Shown here piece by piece: positions 51,532-61,405 of a stretch of DNA of 64,000 nucleotides. Below the pieces are notes generated by a model. The model made no database searches, was not told the DNA's origin, and was given only the letters and a program-made list of their open reading frames with translations. The position numbers and the translations under genes were made by a program. Source of the DNA: Solibacillus sp. FSL R5-0449 (lineage in GTDB: Bacteria; Bacillota; Bacilli; Bacillales_A; Planococcaceae); the NCBI RefSeq assembly GCF_037975215.1, contig NZ_CP150239.1, positions 1,960,001 to 2,024,000 on the forward strand, read 5' to 3'. Each line of letters begins with the position of its first letter. Position 1 is the stretch's first letter.

Positions 51532-51714
51532 TTTAAATGCATGTAAGGCAATGGTCAGCAACTTGCCCGAATTTGGGGATGCCTCTGCTGCAGTAAGCTC
51601 CATCCAAACGATAAAAATAACAGCTGTAGCCGATCAGGCTGGCCATCGCCGTATTTATCACGTTAAGTACTCATCGTAATTTGTGCAAATCCTTTATCTG
51701 AATGAATCTATCAC

Positions 51715-52206
51715 TCAATTCCACACTTCTTTTAATTTATCACTATAAAATGTAATAGCATTTCTGTACTTCTGAATTTGTTGATCAGACGAAGTGGCGG
51801 CTAAATTTTTCAATAGCAGCTCCATTGAACGCTCATGTTGCTCCAAGTTAAACAATGTCATCGCGTAAAATACTTGAATGGCTAAATTGTGCGGAAACAT
51901 CTCCAACCCTTTTTCAAACGTATGTTTAGAATTCTCGTATTCCCCTAGTGTTCTGTATGTACTCCCAAGACCCAAATAAGCATTTGCTAGATCGTCATTA
52001 TTTAAATCGCCTTGAATTGCTTTTTTATAGTACGGAACAGCTTTCGATTCTTTTCCTAGCACATCAAAACTCCATGCACATTGATAATTTACATAGGCCT
52101 CGTTCGGGTGCTGTTCAACTAAACTTAACAACAGCTGATTGGATTGCTGTAATTCCCCATCATTTCTTAAATCAATTGCCCTCTGTAGTTGATAGATATC
52201 TTTCAT
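51715..52206 (-). CDS. Tetratricopeptide-repeat protein
   Basis: 163 residues with about three TPR units (GELQQSNQLLLSLVEQHP, NAYLGLGSTYRTLGEYENSKHTFEKGLEMFP and HERSMELLLKNL...). These form a helical protein-protein interaction surface. Start behind AGGAGGACAAAG. It is a stand-alone cytoplasmic TPR protein; partner unknown. Confidence 0.8.
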   Translation of the reverse strand: MKDIYQLQRAIDLRNDGELQQSNQLLLSLVEQHPNEAYVNYQCAWSFDVLGKESKAVPYYKKAIQGDLNNDDLANAYLGLGSTYRTLGEYENSKHTFEKGLEMFPHNLAIQVFYAMTLFNLEQHERSMELLLKNLAATSSDQQIQKYRNAITFYSDKLKEVWN

Positions 52207-52371
52207 TCTTTGTCCTCCTAAATCGTCTTTCCTTTATCTAGCATAATGGCTTTTTGAAAATTTCACTATAATAAAATAGGAGGATTTACCATATTATAGG
52301 TCTGTAAATTTTATTAATTTTTTAGTACTTTTTTCTACTTTGTATTAATAAGGGCTTTTATTTAAGCAAAA

Positions 52372-52421
52372 AAACACCTCAAAAATGATTGTATTGTGCA
52401 CAAATCATTTAAGAGGTGTTT
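52372..52421 (-). terminator. Intrinsic terminator of the pccB/mce operon
   Basis: AAACACCTC pairs with GAGGTGTTT, with AAATGATT/AATCATTT inside, followed by a T run on the minus strand. Confidence 0.8.
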
Positions 52422-52441
52422 CTTAGCGCGCTTTATTAATT

Positions 52442-54010
52442 TTATAGCGGGATATTTCCGTGTTTTTTATATGGACGGTCTTCCTGTTTTGTAGAAAGCA
52501 TATCCAATGCCTGGATTAGCTTAATACGTGTTTCACGTGGATCGATAACATCGTCAACCATACCGCGTGAAGCCGCTACATAAGGGTTTGCGAATTTTTC
52601 TTTGTATTCTTCAATTTTCGCTGCACGTGTTGCTTCCGGATCAGCCGATTTTGCAATCTCGCCTGCATGAATAATGTTTGCCGCACCAGCAGCACCCATT
52701 ACCGCGATTTCCGCGTTTGGCCAAGCGAATACTAAGTCCGCGCCAATTGCTTTTGAGTTTAATGCTACGTACGCGCCGCCGTATGCTTTACGTAAAATAA
52801 CTGTAATTTTTGGTACAGTCGCTTCTGAGTAAGCATAAAGGATTTTCGCACCATGACGGATAATTCCGCCATGCTCTTGTTTAACACCTGGGAAGAAACC
52901 AGATACGTCTTCAAATGTAATAACAGGTACGTTGAATGCGTCACATGTACGCACGAAACGCGCTAGTTTATCAGATGAATCGATATCTAATCCACCCGCC
53001 AGGAACTTCGGCTGGTTACATACTAGACCTACTGATTCGCCTGCGATACGCGCGAAACCAACAACGATGTTTTTCGCGAATTCTTTTTGCACTTCCATGA
53101 ATGAACCTTCATCAACTACTTGTTCTACTACTTTACGAACATCATAAGATTTTGTTTGGTCAATCGGCACAACATCAACAAGCTCTGAACGGAAGTTATC
53201 GCCTTCTGGAGCAGCTTGCTTCGGTGCTTTTTCTCTGTTGTTTTGTGGTAAGTAAGAAAGCAGTTGCTGAATTTGTGCAATGGCAGCTTCTTCGTTTTCA
53301 GCACGGAAGTGGGCATTCCCTGAAGTCGCGTTATGCACTTTAGAACCGCCAAGACCTTCTGCAGAAATTTTCTCGCCTGTTACTGTTTCAATTACTTTTG
53401 GACCCGTAATGAACATTTGAGATGTTTTATCAACCATTAAAATAAAGTCTGTAATCGCTGGTGAATAAACAGCACCACCCGCACATGGTCCCATAATTAC
53501 AGAGATTTGCGGAATTACACCAGAATAAATTGAGTTACGGTAGAAAATGTGACCGTAGCCGTCAAGTGATAATACACCTTCTTGGATACGCGCACCGCCT
53601 GAATCGTTAATCCCGATAAATGGCGTACCGTTTTTCGCTGCTAAATCCATTACCGCTGCGATTTTTTTTGCGTGCATTTCACCAAGTGCTCCACCGAATA
53701 CGGTGAAATCCTGTGCAAATAAATACACATTACGGCCATTGATTTTACCGAAACCAGTAACTACCCCGTCACCAGGGCCTTCAAGTTTTTCCATACCGAA
53801 ATCAACTGTACGGTGTGTGATGAATGGATTGATTTCAACGAATGACCCATCATCCAATAACATATCAATACGTTCACGAGCAGTCATTTTCCCTTTTTCA
53901 TGCTGCTTTTCAATACGCGCATCCCCGCCACCAAGCTGGATCGCTTCTTTACGGTCATAAAGCTCATTAATTTTATCAAACATATCTGGAGTTACTGCCA
54001 TTGTTGTCAT
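52442..54010 (-). CDS. yqjD: Acyl-CoA carboxylase carboxyltransferase, YqjD/PccB-like
   Basis: 522 residues. Both carboxyltransferase halves are present: the first with GGARIQEGVLSLDGYG and GPCAGGAVYSPA, the second with VSGFFPGVKQEHGGIIRHGAKILYAYSEATVPK and AYGGAYVAL. This is the beta subunit of a propionyl-CoA or methylcrotonoyl-CoA carboxylase. It carboxylates an acyl-CoA using biotin delivered by a partner not encoded nearby. With the adjacent epimerase and mutase genes, propionyl-CoA is the likely substrate. Confidence 0.9.
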   Translation of the reverse strand: MTTMAVTPDMFDKINELYDRKEAIQLGGGDARIEKQHEKGKMTARERIDMLLDDGSFVEINPFITHRTVDFGMEKLEGPGDGVVTGFGKINGRNVYLFAQDFTVFGGALGEMHAKKIAAVMDLAAKNGTPFIGINDSGGARIQEGVLSLDGYGHIFYRNSIYSGVIPQISVIMGPCAGGAVYSPAITDFILMVDKTSQMFITGPKVIETVTGEKISAEGLGGSKVHNATSGNAHFRAENEEAAIAQIQQLLSYLPQNNREKAPKQAAPEGDNFRSELVDVVPIDQTKSYDVRKVVEQVVDEGSFMEVQKEFAKNIVVGFARIAGESVGLVCNQPKFLAGGLDIDSSDKLARFVRTCDAFNVPVITFEDVSGFFPGVKQEHGGIIRHGAKILYAYSEATVPKITVILRKAYGGAYVALNSKAIGADLVFAWPNAEIAVMGAAGAANIIHAGEIAKSADPEATRAAKIEEYKEKFANPYVAASRGMVDDVIDPRETRIKLIQALDMLSTKQEDRPYKKHGNIPL

Positions 54011-54012
54011 CG

Positions 54013-54426
54013 TTATTTATCCCCTTTTCCGCTTTTATCGCATAATTCATAAAGTACACCAAATGAGTCTTTCGGGTGTAAAAATGCTACTTCTGCGCCG
54101 CCAGCACCTGGTCCCGGCTCCTCAGATAATAGACGTACACCTTTTTCACGAAGTTCAGCCATGCGCTCACGAATACCTGTTACGCCGAATGCAACATGGT
54201 GAATGCCTTCTCCGCGCTTTTCCAAAAAGCCATGGATTGCGCTTTTTTCACTCATTGGTTCAAGCAGCTCAATTTTTACGTTGCCTGCATCGATAAAAGC
54301 AACTTTTACTTGCTGTGATTCTACTTCTTCCATCTTTAATAATTTCAAGCCTAACGTTTCTGTGTAATATGTAATACGTTCTTCAATATTACGTACGGCA
54401 ATGCCGATATGATCCACTTTTTCCAC
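54013..54426 (-). CDS. mce: Methylmalonyl-CoA epimerase
   Basis: 137 residues of the glyoxalase-like fold. The metal ligands are visible: DHIGIAV with His, GEGIHHVAF with His, and YELC with Glu. The enzyme converts (S)- to (R)-methylmalonyl-CoA, the form used by the mutase. It starts two bases before the carboxylase gene on the same strand, so the two form one operon (YqjC/YqjD in B. subtilis). Confidence 0.9.
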   Translation of the reverse strand: MEKVDHIGIAVRNIEERITYYTETLGLKLLKMEEVESQQVKVAFIDAGNVKIELLEPMSEKSAIHGFLEKRGEGIHHVAFGVTGIRERMAELREKGVRLLSEEPGPGAGGAEVAFLHPKDSFGVLYELCDKSGKGDK

Positions 54427-54623
54427 GGTACTGACTCCCTTTTGAATAAAATTATTAATTCCCCCATATCTGAAACGTGTCCATACATGTTGAGGTGTTT
54501 ATAGTAGGTGTTTGACGCCTGATAAAAAAATTTAAAAATTTCGAAAATGTAAAATCTAATGTACTTGAGAATTCCTTCAAATTTGATAAACTAGTACTAG
54601 TTCATATTGAAGGAGCGAAAAGA

Positions 54624-54719
54624 ATGAGCAACAAAAAGTTTCAAAAAATAGTCGTTTATTCAATGGTTGTTATCATGTTAATCTCAACTGTTGCAATGGG
54701 TGTCGCAGCAATTATGTAA
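54624..54719 (+). CDS. Prli42-like stressosome-associated miniprotein
   Basis: 31 residues from the ATG behind GAAGGAG: a basic start (MSNKKFQK) and one hydrophobic helix (VVYSMVVIMLISTVAMGVA). The length of 31 and the pattern match Prli42, the membrane miniprotein that anchors the stressosome in Listeria. It has its own terminator. The assignment rests on size and pattern only. Confidence 0.65.
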   Translation: MSNKKFQKIVVYSMVVIMLISTVAMGVAAIM

Positions 54720-54745
54720 TGGATGTTTAGGCATCCATTTTTTTA
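54719..54745 (+). terminator. Intrinsic terminator of the miniprotein gene
   Basis: GGATG and CATCC with extending ATs form a short stem directly at the stop codon, followed by a T run. Confidence 0.75.
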
Positions 54746-54809
54746 TTTTCTCCTGAGGGTGAAGTTGATTTCCATCCCGGATCGGACGCTTCCACTCAAT
54801 AATTCAGGA

Positions 54810-55766
54810 TTATTTCATCCCCCTGAACGATTGTTTGATGACCAGGTATTCATCCATTTCTTCGATAAACTGATACAGTGCGGCCATTGCGAGGAATGTT
54901 TCGTGATCATTTGGCAATGGCATTTTGGCGAACTCTTCTTTTACTTTGTCGAGTTTTTCCAAAAAGCGGCTTGCCGTATTTCCTGAATGGACATTCTCGC
55001 TCAAGTCTTCCATGAAAGCTGCAATTAATGTAGCCTGCTCTGTCATTACCGGCAGTGTCGTAATTTTAGGCAACACGTGCTCAATAATTTCCAGCTGTCT
55101 TTCACGCATATCAAAATACAGATAAAATGTATTTTCTTTACGCGTTACGTGATTTTCAACATCTTGGAATGCCAGCGCTTTTCCTGCCTCGACCACTTTT
55201 GCCGCCTCGATCAGTTCATGACCGTCCCATAATGTATCGCCATCCCTCAAATACCCTGCAATTTCCGCAAGAATTTTCTTCAATAACGATTCCAATTTTT
55301 CGCGGTGGTAATACAGGCCTTGCTGGATATCCGGCATGTACATATTTACGACTAAACCAACCCCGTAACCGATAGCCATTAAGCAAAATTCATTAATAAG
55401 CAAATCGACCGTAAAATTGGCGGTCAAATAAATGTGCATCATGATGACCGAACTAGAAATAAACCCTTCTACTACTCTAAGAGAAACGATTGTCGGAATG
55501 AAAAGAATCATCACAATCCCTAAAACAACCGGCGAATAACCGAATATTTCGAAAAATATAAATGCATAAGCGATCCCGACAATTGTTGAAACAATCCGGG
55601 TATACACTGCATGTAAAGATTTACGTTTTGTTGGTTGAATGCTTAAAATCGTCAGAATACCAGCTGCCGTGAAAAACTGCAAATCAAAATATTGGGCAAT
55701 TGCTATCGCAACGGCAGCACCAATGGCTGTTTTTAAAGTACGATAGCCGATTGAAAATTTCTTCAT
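54810..55766 (-). CDS. yqjA: Aromatic acid exporter family membrane protein YqjA
   Basis: 318 residues. Four to five membrane helices fill the first ~140 residues (KTAIGAAVAIAIAQYFDL..., IVGIAYAFIFFEIFGYSPVVLGIVMILFIP). A long soluble helical domain follows (~150-318). This is the ArAE/DUF939 family to which B. subtilis YqjA belongs. Substrate and role are unknown. Confidence 0.8.
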   Translation of the reverse strand: MKKFSIGYRTLKTAIGAAVAIAIAQYFDLQFFTAAGILTILSIQPTKRKSLHAVYTRIVSTIVGIAYAFIFFEIFGYSPVVLGIVMILFIPTIVSLRVVEGFISSSVIMMHIYLTANFTVDLLINEFCLMAIGYGVGLVVNMYMPDIQQGLYYHREKLESLLKKILAEIAGYLRDGDTLWDGHELIEAAKVVEAGKALAFQDVENHVTRKENTFYLYFDMRERQLEIIEHVLPKITTLPVMTEQATLIAAFMEDLSENVHSGNTASRFLEKLDKVKEEFAKMPLPNDHETFLAMAALYQFIEEMDEYLVIKQSFRGMK

Positions 55767-55843
55767 ATCGGTTGAACTCCCCCGTTATAGGAGTGCAGCG
55801 GGTACATTCAAAACGCACCCGTTACACAATAACTCTAGTAAAA

Positions 55844-56284
55844 TTAGATTTCTTCGCAGTTTTCCTCGAAGTGACCTTGAAGGTTTGTTACAACACTCAT
55901 TGGGTCATGTCCTTCGATTTCAAAGCGGCCAACTTCTCCTACAACTTGTCCATCTTTCAATAATACGAATGATGGTGATGATGGGATATGATCTTCACCG
56001 AAATAATAACGTGCAGCTGCTGTTGCCTCTTTATCTTGACCGGCAAATACAGTTACTAGGTGGTCTGGACGTTTATCGTAATGTACTGCATGTGTTGCTG
56101 CAGGACGTGCAATACCGCCAGCACAACCACATACAGAATTCACCATAACAAGAGTTGTTCCTTGACGAGCAAACGCTGCTTCTACATCTTCCGGAGTGCG
56201 CAGTTGTTCATAACCTGCTGCTTCCATCTCTGCACGTGCAGTCGTTGTAATTTGTTGCATAAATAAATCATAATCCATGTTCAT
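55844..56284 (-). CDS. brxB: Bacilliredoxin BrxB (YqiW)
   Basis: 146 residues of the YphP/YqiW family. The active motif is CGCAGG at ~53-58 ([15 protein letters not shown]), which identifies a bacilliredoxin. These proteins remove bacillithiol from mixed disulfides. The thioredoxin-like fold is supported by [12 protein letters not shown] and [21 protein letters not shown]. It lies between the YqjA-like and MeaB genes; YqiW is a near neighbour of these in B. subtilis. Confidence 0.9.
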   Translation of the reverse strand: MNMDYDLFMQQITTTARAEMEAAGYEQLRTPEDVEAAFARQGTTLVMVNSVCGCAGGIARPAATHAVHYDKRPDHLVTVFAGQDKEATAAARYYFGEDHIPSSPSFVLLKDGQVVGEVGRFEIEGHDPMSVVTNLQGHFEENCEEI

Positions 56285-56358
56285 AAGCTTTTTAGCCCCT
56301 TTCTATGTTCCTTTTTATCATAGCAAGGTTACGAAAGATGTGCAAAGACTCTTGATTA

Positions 56359-57447
56359 TCATCCATCTACATTTTTTTCGCCAAATAATGCATTAACCCC
56401 TTGTGTTACTGTTAGCTGGCCATGCAATATTTCTTCCTCAAGTGACCGGACCTGCTTTTTGCGATCCGGATTTTTATAGAACGAATCGATTAGATGATCG
56501 GTAATCATCGTATGGAACCAGTCGCGTGTTTGCTCATGGCGACGTGTCGTCCAATAATTCGACTGCTTTGTTGTTTGCTCAAACTGCATCAGCATGTCCC
56601 AAACTTTGTCGAGCCCCGTTTTTTCAAGGGAAGATACGGTCAGTGACGTACTGAGCCAGCCAGGAGTCGATGGCTGTAGGAAATGAAGGATCTGCTTGTA
56701 TTCCTGCATTGTCCGGCGTGCAGGGCGTACATTATCCCCGTCCGCTTTATGGACGATAATGCCGTCTGCAAGCTCCATAATGCCCTTCTTCATCCCTTGA
56801 AGCTCATCTCCCGCACCTGTTAGCACGAGCAGCAGGAAGAAGTCGACCATGCCGCGCACATATGTTTCACTTTGACCGACACCGACTGTTTCAATCAAAA
56901 TGACGTCATAGCCTGCCGCTTCACATACGAGCATCGTTTCGCGTGATTTTTTATGGACACCGCCTAATGTACCGGCACTCGGTGATGGACGGACAAATGC
57001 ATTTTCCTGGCGTACCAGTTCTTCCATCCGTGTTTTGTCCCCTAAAATACTGCCGCCTGAAAGCGATGAACTCGGGTCGATTGCAAGTACCGCCACACGC
57101 TTGCCCATTTTGCACAGCATTGTACCGAATGCTTCGATAAACGAACTTTTCCCCGCCCCCGGTACACCAGTGATGCCAATACGGATTGAATTACCTGTAT
57201 AAGGCAACAGTTCCTGCAGCAGCTTCTGTGCTTCTTCCTTATGGGCATTGTTCGAGCTTTCAATGAGTGTTATCGCTTTTGCGAGCGAAGTACGGTTACC
57301 CGCACGTACTTCGCTTGCCAGCGTCTGTAGATCAAGTGCTTCCTGCTTTTTTTTCCGGAACTTTTTCGGGTTTGAATAGCTCATACCATCATGACCACCC
57401 TTCACACCATCCATAACAAATAAAGCGCTCTTCTCATCTTGTGGCAT
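56359..57447 (-). CDS. meaB: Methylmalonyl-CoA mutase-associated GTPase MeaB
   Basis: 362 residues of the ArgK/MeaB G3E GTPase family. P-loop GVPGAGKSS (~92-100), Walker B/switch DPSSSLSGGSILGDKTRM, ETVGVGQSE (G3) and HKADGDN (G4). It loads and protects the cobalamin-dependent mutase. The start overlaps the mutase stop (TAGTGATG): the GTG shares one base with that stop and the ATG follows directly. C-terminal ~60 residues form the dimer arm. Confidence 0.9.
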   Translation of the reverse strand: MPQDEKSALFVMDGVKGGHDGMSYSNPKKFRKKKQEALDLQTLASEVRAGNRTSLAKAITLIESSNNAHKEEAQKLLQELLPYTGNSIRIGITGVPGAGKSSFIEAFGTMLCKMGKRVAVLAIDPSSSLSGGSILGDKTRMEELVRQENAFVRPSPSAGTLGGVHKKSRETMLVCEAAGYDVILIETVGVGQSETYVRGMVDFFLLLVLTGAGDELQGMKKGIMELADGIIVHKADGDNVRPARRTMQEYKQILHFLQPSTPGWLSTSLTVSSLEKTGLDKVWDMLMQFEQTTKQSNYWTTRRHEQTRDWFHTMITDHLIDSFYKNPDRKKQVRSLEEEILHGQLTVTQGVNALFGEKNVDG

Positions 57448-57449
57448 CA

Positions 57450-59600
57450 CTACTCTGCCACTTCCTCATAACCTAACTTTTTATAAATTTCTTCTATAAT
57501 ACGGATTGCCGATACTGGAATTACAGTACCTGGTCCGAAGATTGCTGCTGCACCTGCTTCATACAGGAACTCATAGTCTTGAGCCGGGATGACACCGCCG
57601 CAAATGACGATAATGTCTTCGCGACCTAGTTTCTTCAATTCAGCTACAAGTTCAGGCACTAATGTTTTATGACCCGCTGCTAACGAAGATACGCCGATAC
57701 AGTGTACGTCATTTTCATTTGCCATTTGTGCTGTTTCTTCCGGTGTCATGAACAACGGAGAAATATCGACATCGAAACCTAAGTCCGCATAGCCAGTTGC
57801 TACAACTTTTGCTCCGCGGTCATGTCCGTCTTGTCCCATTTTCGCCACTAAAATACGTGGACGGCGACCTTCTGCTTCCAGGAAGTCTTCTGTCATTTGC
57901 TTCACTTCTGAAATCATTTCATCATCCGAGAAGTTAGCAGAGTAGACTCCGGAAATTGAACGGATAACTGCTTTATGACGGCCGGATACCGCTTCAATCG
58001 CATCCGAAATTTCACCTAATGATGCACGTGCTCTCGCCGCATCCACTGCAACAGCTAATAGGTTTTCAGAGCCGTCTTCAGCCGCTTTTGTAATTCGGGC
58101 TAAATGTTTTTGTACTTCCGCTTCATCACGAGTAGCCTTCATTTTTTCAAGGCGGGCAATTTGTGACTCGCGTACGATTGCATTGTCGATATCCAAAATG
58201 TCGATTGGATCTTCTTCAGCAAGACGGTATTTGTTTACGCCGACAATCGTTTCTGTTTTTGAATCGATTTTCGCCTGACGTTTAGCCGCTGCTTCTTCAA
58301 CTTTCATTTTCGGAAGCCCTGTCTCAATCGCTTTTGCCATTCCGCCAAGTGCTTCGATTTCTTCGATTAATGCCCATGCTTTTTCTGTCAGCTCTTCTGT
58401 CAGTTTTTCAACATAGTACGAGCCGCCCCATGGATCGATTACTTTTGTCATTCCTGTTTCTTCTTGCAGGAATAGCTGTGTATTACGTGCAATACGCGCC
58501 GAGAAGTCTGTCGGTAACGCAATGGCCTCATCCAGTGCATTCGTATGAAGTGACTGTGTGTGACCCATCGCTGCCGCGTTTGCCTCGATTAATGTACGAG
58601 TTACGTTATTGAACGGATCTTGCTCTGTTAAACTCCAGCCTGATGTTTGCGAGTGTGTACGAAGTGCAAGAGACTTCGAGTTTTTCGGATTGAATGTAGA
58701 CATCATCTGTGCCCAAATACGACGTGCTGCACGCATTTTTGCAACTTCCATGTAATAGTTCATGCCGATCGCCCAGAAGAACGATAAACGCGGTGCAAAT
58801 GCATCGATATCAATGCCTGCTTTTAAACCAGTACGTACATATTCAAGACCGTCTGCCAATGTATAGGCAAGCTCGATATCATTTGTCGCACCCGCTTCTT
58901 GAATATGGTAACCCGAAATGGAAATCGAGTTGAATTTCGGCATGAATTTCGCCGTATATTCAAAAATGTCCGCAATGATTTTCATCGACATTGCCGGTGG
59001 GTAGATATATGTGTTACGTACCATGTACTCTTTTAAGATGTCGTTTTGGATCGTACCGGCCAATTTATCAGGCGATACTCCCTGTTCTTCAGCTGCAACG
59101 ATGTAGAAAGCTAGAATCGGTAATACGGCACCGTTCATCGTCATCGATACTGACATTTGATCGAGTGGAATACCGTCGAATAAAATTTTTGCATCTTCAA
59201 CCGAATCGATTGCAACGCCGGCTTTTCCGACATCCCCTGTTACACGAGGGTGATCCGAGTCATAACCGCGGTGTGTTGCTAAGTCGAATGCTACTGAAAG
59301 CCCTTTTTGACCCATTGCCAAGTTACGACGGTAGAAAGCATTTGATTCTTCCGCTGTCGAGAAACCTGCATATTGACGCACTGTCCATGGACGCGCGACA
59401 TACATTGTCGGATATGGGCCACGTGTATTCGGTGCAATACCAGCCACATCTTTTAAATGTTTTGCATCTTGAATGTCTTCTTTATTGTAGACAGAATTCA
59501 CTTCAATGCCTTCATTTGTCACGTACGAGCCTGTAGAAGTAAGTTGCTCTTGTTTTAATACATCTTCAATGACAACCGTTGCGAAATTTGCTTTACTCAT
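57450..59600 (-). CDS. mutB: Methylmalonyl-CoA mutase, large (cobalamin-binding) subunit
   Basis: 716 residues from the ATG at 59600 behind GAAGGGGGT. The catalytic barrel holds the substrate-binding region ([34 protein letters not shown]), and the C-terminal B12 domain has DGHDRG with the axial His. It isomerises (R)-methylmalonyl-CoA to succinyl-CoA. The ATG overlaps the stop of the small-subunit gene by 4 bases. MeaB follows directly. Confidence 0.95.
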   Translation of the reverse strand: MSKANFATVVIEDVLKQEQLTSTGSYVTNEGIEVNSVYNKEDIQDAKHLKDVAGIAPNTRGPYPTMYVARPWTVRQYAGFSTAEESNAFYRRNLAMGQKGLSVAFDLATHRGYDSDHPRVTGDVGKAGVAIDSVEDAKILFDGIPLDQMSVSMTMNGAVLPILAFYIVAAEEQGVSPDKLAGTIQNDILKEYMVRNTYIYPPAMSMKIIADIFEYTAKFMPKFNSISISGYHIQEAGATNDIELAYTLADGLEYVRTGLKAGIDIDAFAPRLSFFWAIGMNYYMEVAKMRAARRIWAQMMSTFNPKNSKSLALRTHSQTSGWSLTEQDPFNNVTRTLIEANAAAMGHTQSLHTNALDEAIALPTDFSARIARNTQLFLQEETGMTKVIDPWGGSYYVEKLTEELTEKAWALIEEIEALGGMAKAIETGLPKMKVEEAAAKRQAKIDSKTETIVGVNKYRLAEEDPIDILDIDNAIVRESQIARLEKMKATRDEAEVQKHLARITKAAEDGSENLLAVAVDAARARASLGEISDAIEAVSGRHKAVIRSISGVYSANFSDDEMISEVKQMTEDFLEAEGRRPRILVAKMGQDGHDRGAKVVATGYADLGFDVDISPLFMTPEETAQMANENDVHCIGVSSLAAGHKTLVPELVAELKKLGREDIIVICGGVIPAQDYEFLYEAGAAAIFGPGTVIPVSAIRIIEEIYKKLGYEEVAE

Positions 59601-61285
59601 TGTTGTACCCCCTTCACGCTCATCACGACATCCGATAGCTTTTCTACGATATTCTGACCTGCATGAATAAAGCCGTTTAAGCCTTTTGCAGTCCATGCCG
59701 CTTCTTCTTCTTTATATTTACCAGCCACGTCCAATACAACTGTTTGTTTTTTATTTTCTAACAATGCTGGAACAATGGCTTTCGTATCTTCATCCGTTGC
59801 TGCTATTACTACATAGTCATAGTCTTCGCTTGCCAGCCAAGCTGTTGCGTCTTCAACTGTTTGGAAGCCTGCTGTCTGATATGCTACGATGCCCGCTGTT
59901 GCGAAGAATCCTTGTACAAAATCTGCGCGCGGCTTATAGTTTTTCAGTTCGCCGAATGTCAAAATCGCTGCCTTGATTCCAGTTTGTGCATAAGTTGCAC
60001 GTAAGTTTTCGAATGGAACGGCAAGACGTTTTACATCTGCAAATTGTGCATTCTCAGTTGTTGCTACTGTGTCTTGCGGATTCGCATAAATGTTAGTACC
60101 GATTAATGAATGCTTGCGTGTTTCCACTTGCTTCATGCGCTCCTGATATACTTCCTCAATTTGAGCATCGATCCCGTATGTTTCCAATCCGCCAGCAATT
60201 TCGATTTCCAAGAACAGTGCCCATGCTTCTTTTACATAGTCTGCTGTTAATGATTCGATAAAATATGAACCGCCTGATGGATCGATTACATTTGTTACAT
60301 GCGACTCTTCCTTCGTAACAAGGGAAACATTACGTGCAATACGGATTGACTGCGCTGATACACCTGTCAAAGCATCATGCGGGTGTACTGTAATAACATC
60401 TGCACCGCCGATTGCCGCTGAGAACGCTTCATTGCCTGCACGTAACAGGTTTACATAAACATCATATTTCGAGAAGCTGCGTACCGAAGTTTCCACAACG
60501 ACCGGGACAGCGCTTGCTTCATTGCCGAATGCTGAAGCAAACGCTTTCCATAATACTTTGAAGGCACGAAGTTTTGCTACTTCTGCAAAGAATTGCGTAT
60601 CGACCGCAAACTGTACGAAAAACTTCTGTTCAAATGCTTTAAAATCTTCTACTGTAGTGGCAAGTTTTGCTGCTTGTGCAAGCGCAATCGCAAGCTCTTG
60701 AACTGCATTAGCACCGTCATTATGGAACGGAATTGTATTTGCCCCAAAAGTGCGGACGTTTGGATAGTCAGCTAATTCCACTGATTCTGGGGAAACGATG
60801 TAGCCTACAATATCACTACGTTTAGCTTCGTCAATATATTTGAATACATCCAGCACCGCATCTTCAGCAGAAGAAACGATAAATTTAAATGAATTTTCGG
60901 ATAAATATGAAGCGAGTTTTTCGCTATCTTGTTCAGTCCAGTCAAATGCAACCGGGCTGTTGATTGTAATCATTTCATTGCCGCGTGATAAGCTATCCTC
61001 GATATTGGCAAAAAAGCTGGCTGCGTCATTGCCGGCAATTTGCTGGGCAACAGTGAAGCTCGTCTGTTTTGTTAAAGAACGGATTGTTGATACTTGTTTC
61101 TCCAGTTGATCTCCCAATTTTTCGATTAAGCTTTCTTCTGTATAAAGTGGGTCAAGTGTTATATTTTCAATTGTCTTTGTAAATAAGGATTCAAACGGTT
61201 TTCCTTTTAATGCTTTTACCGCTTCTTCCTTCCACTGCTCATAGCTAGCTGTTTGAAATTCGATCTCTTTCATATTCATTGACAT
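59597..61285 (-). CDS. mutA: Methylmalonyl-CoA mutase, small subunit
   Basis: 562 residues homologous to the barrel of the large subunit ([18 protein letters not shown]..., with VIDPSGGS) but without the DxHxxG cobalamin motif, as expected for the non-catalytic subunit. The C-terminal half ends in a Rossmann-like fold ([18 protein letters not shown]). The start is uncertain: the ATG at 61285 lies sixteen bases beyond the GGGGGGAAGC site, and no better codon is closer. Confidence 0.9.
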   Translation of the reverse strand: MSMNMKEIEFQTASYEQWKEEAVKALKGKPFESLFTKTIENITLDPLYTEESLIEKLGDQLEKQVSTIRSLTKQTSFTVAQQIAGNDAASFFANIEDSLSRGNEMITINSPVAFDWTEQDSEKLASYLSENSFKFIVSSAEDAVLDVFKYIDEAKRSDIVGYIVSPESVELADYPNVRTFGANTIPFHNDGANAVQELAIALAQAAKLATTVEDFKAFEQKFFVQFAVDTQFFAEVAKLRAFKVLWKAFASAFGNEASAVPVVVETSVRSFSKYDVYVNLLRAGNEAFSAAIGGADVITVHPHDALTGVSAQSIRIARNVSLVTKEESHVTNVIDPSGGSYFIESLTADYVKEAWALFLEIEIAGGLETYGIDAQIEEVYQERMKQVETRKHSLIGTNIYANPQDTVATTENAQFADVKRLAVPFENLRATYAQTGIKAAILTFGELKNYKPRADFVQGFFATAGIVAYQTAGFQTVEDATAWLASEDYDYVVIAATDEDTKAIVPALLENKKQTVVLDVAGKYKEEEAAWTAKGLNGFIHAGQNIVEKLSDVVMSVKGVQQ

Positions 61286-61324
61286 GTGGTCGCTAAGTAG
61301 CTTCCCCCCTTGTTATATTTCTGT

Positions 61325-61354
61325 ACTATAGTTTACACGAGAATGTTCTGACAA
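61325..61354 (-). promoter_or_regulatory. Promoter of the mutAB-meaB operon
   Basis: TTGTCA and TATAGT are separated by 18 bases on the minus strand, about 40 bases ahead of the mutA start. Confidence 0.55.
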
Positions 61355-61369
61355 TAAAGAGAAAAAAAA

Positions 61370-61399
61370 CGTGAAAGCCTTATTTCATAGGCTTTCACG
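61370..61399 (-). terminator. Intrinsic terminator of the bkd operon
   Basis: CGTGAAAGCCT and AGGCTTTCACG form a perfect 11-bp stem followed by TTTTTTTT on the minus strand. Confidence 0.9.
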
Positions 61400-61405
61400 A
61401 CATTT

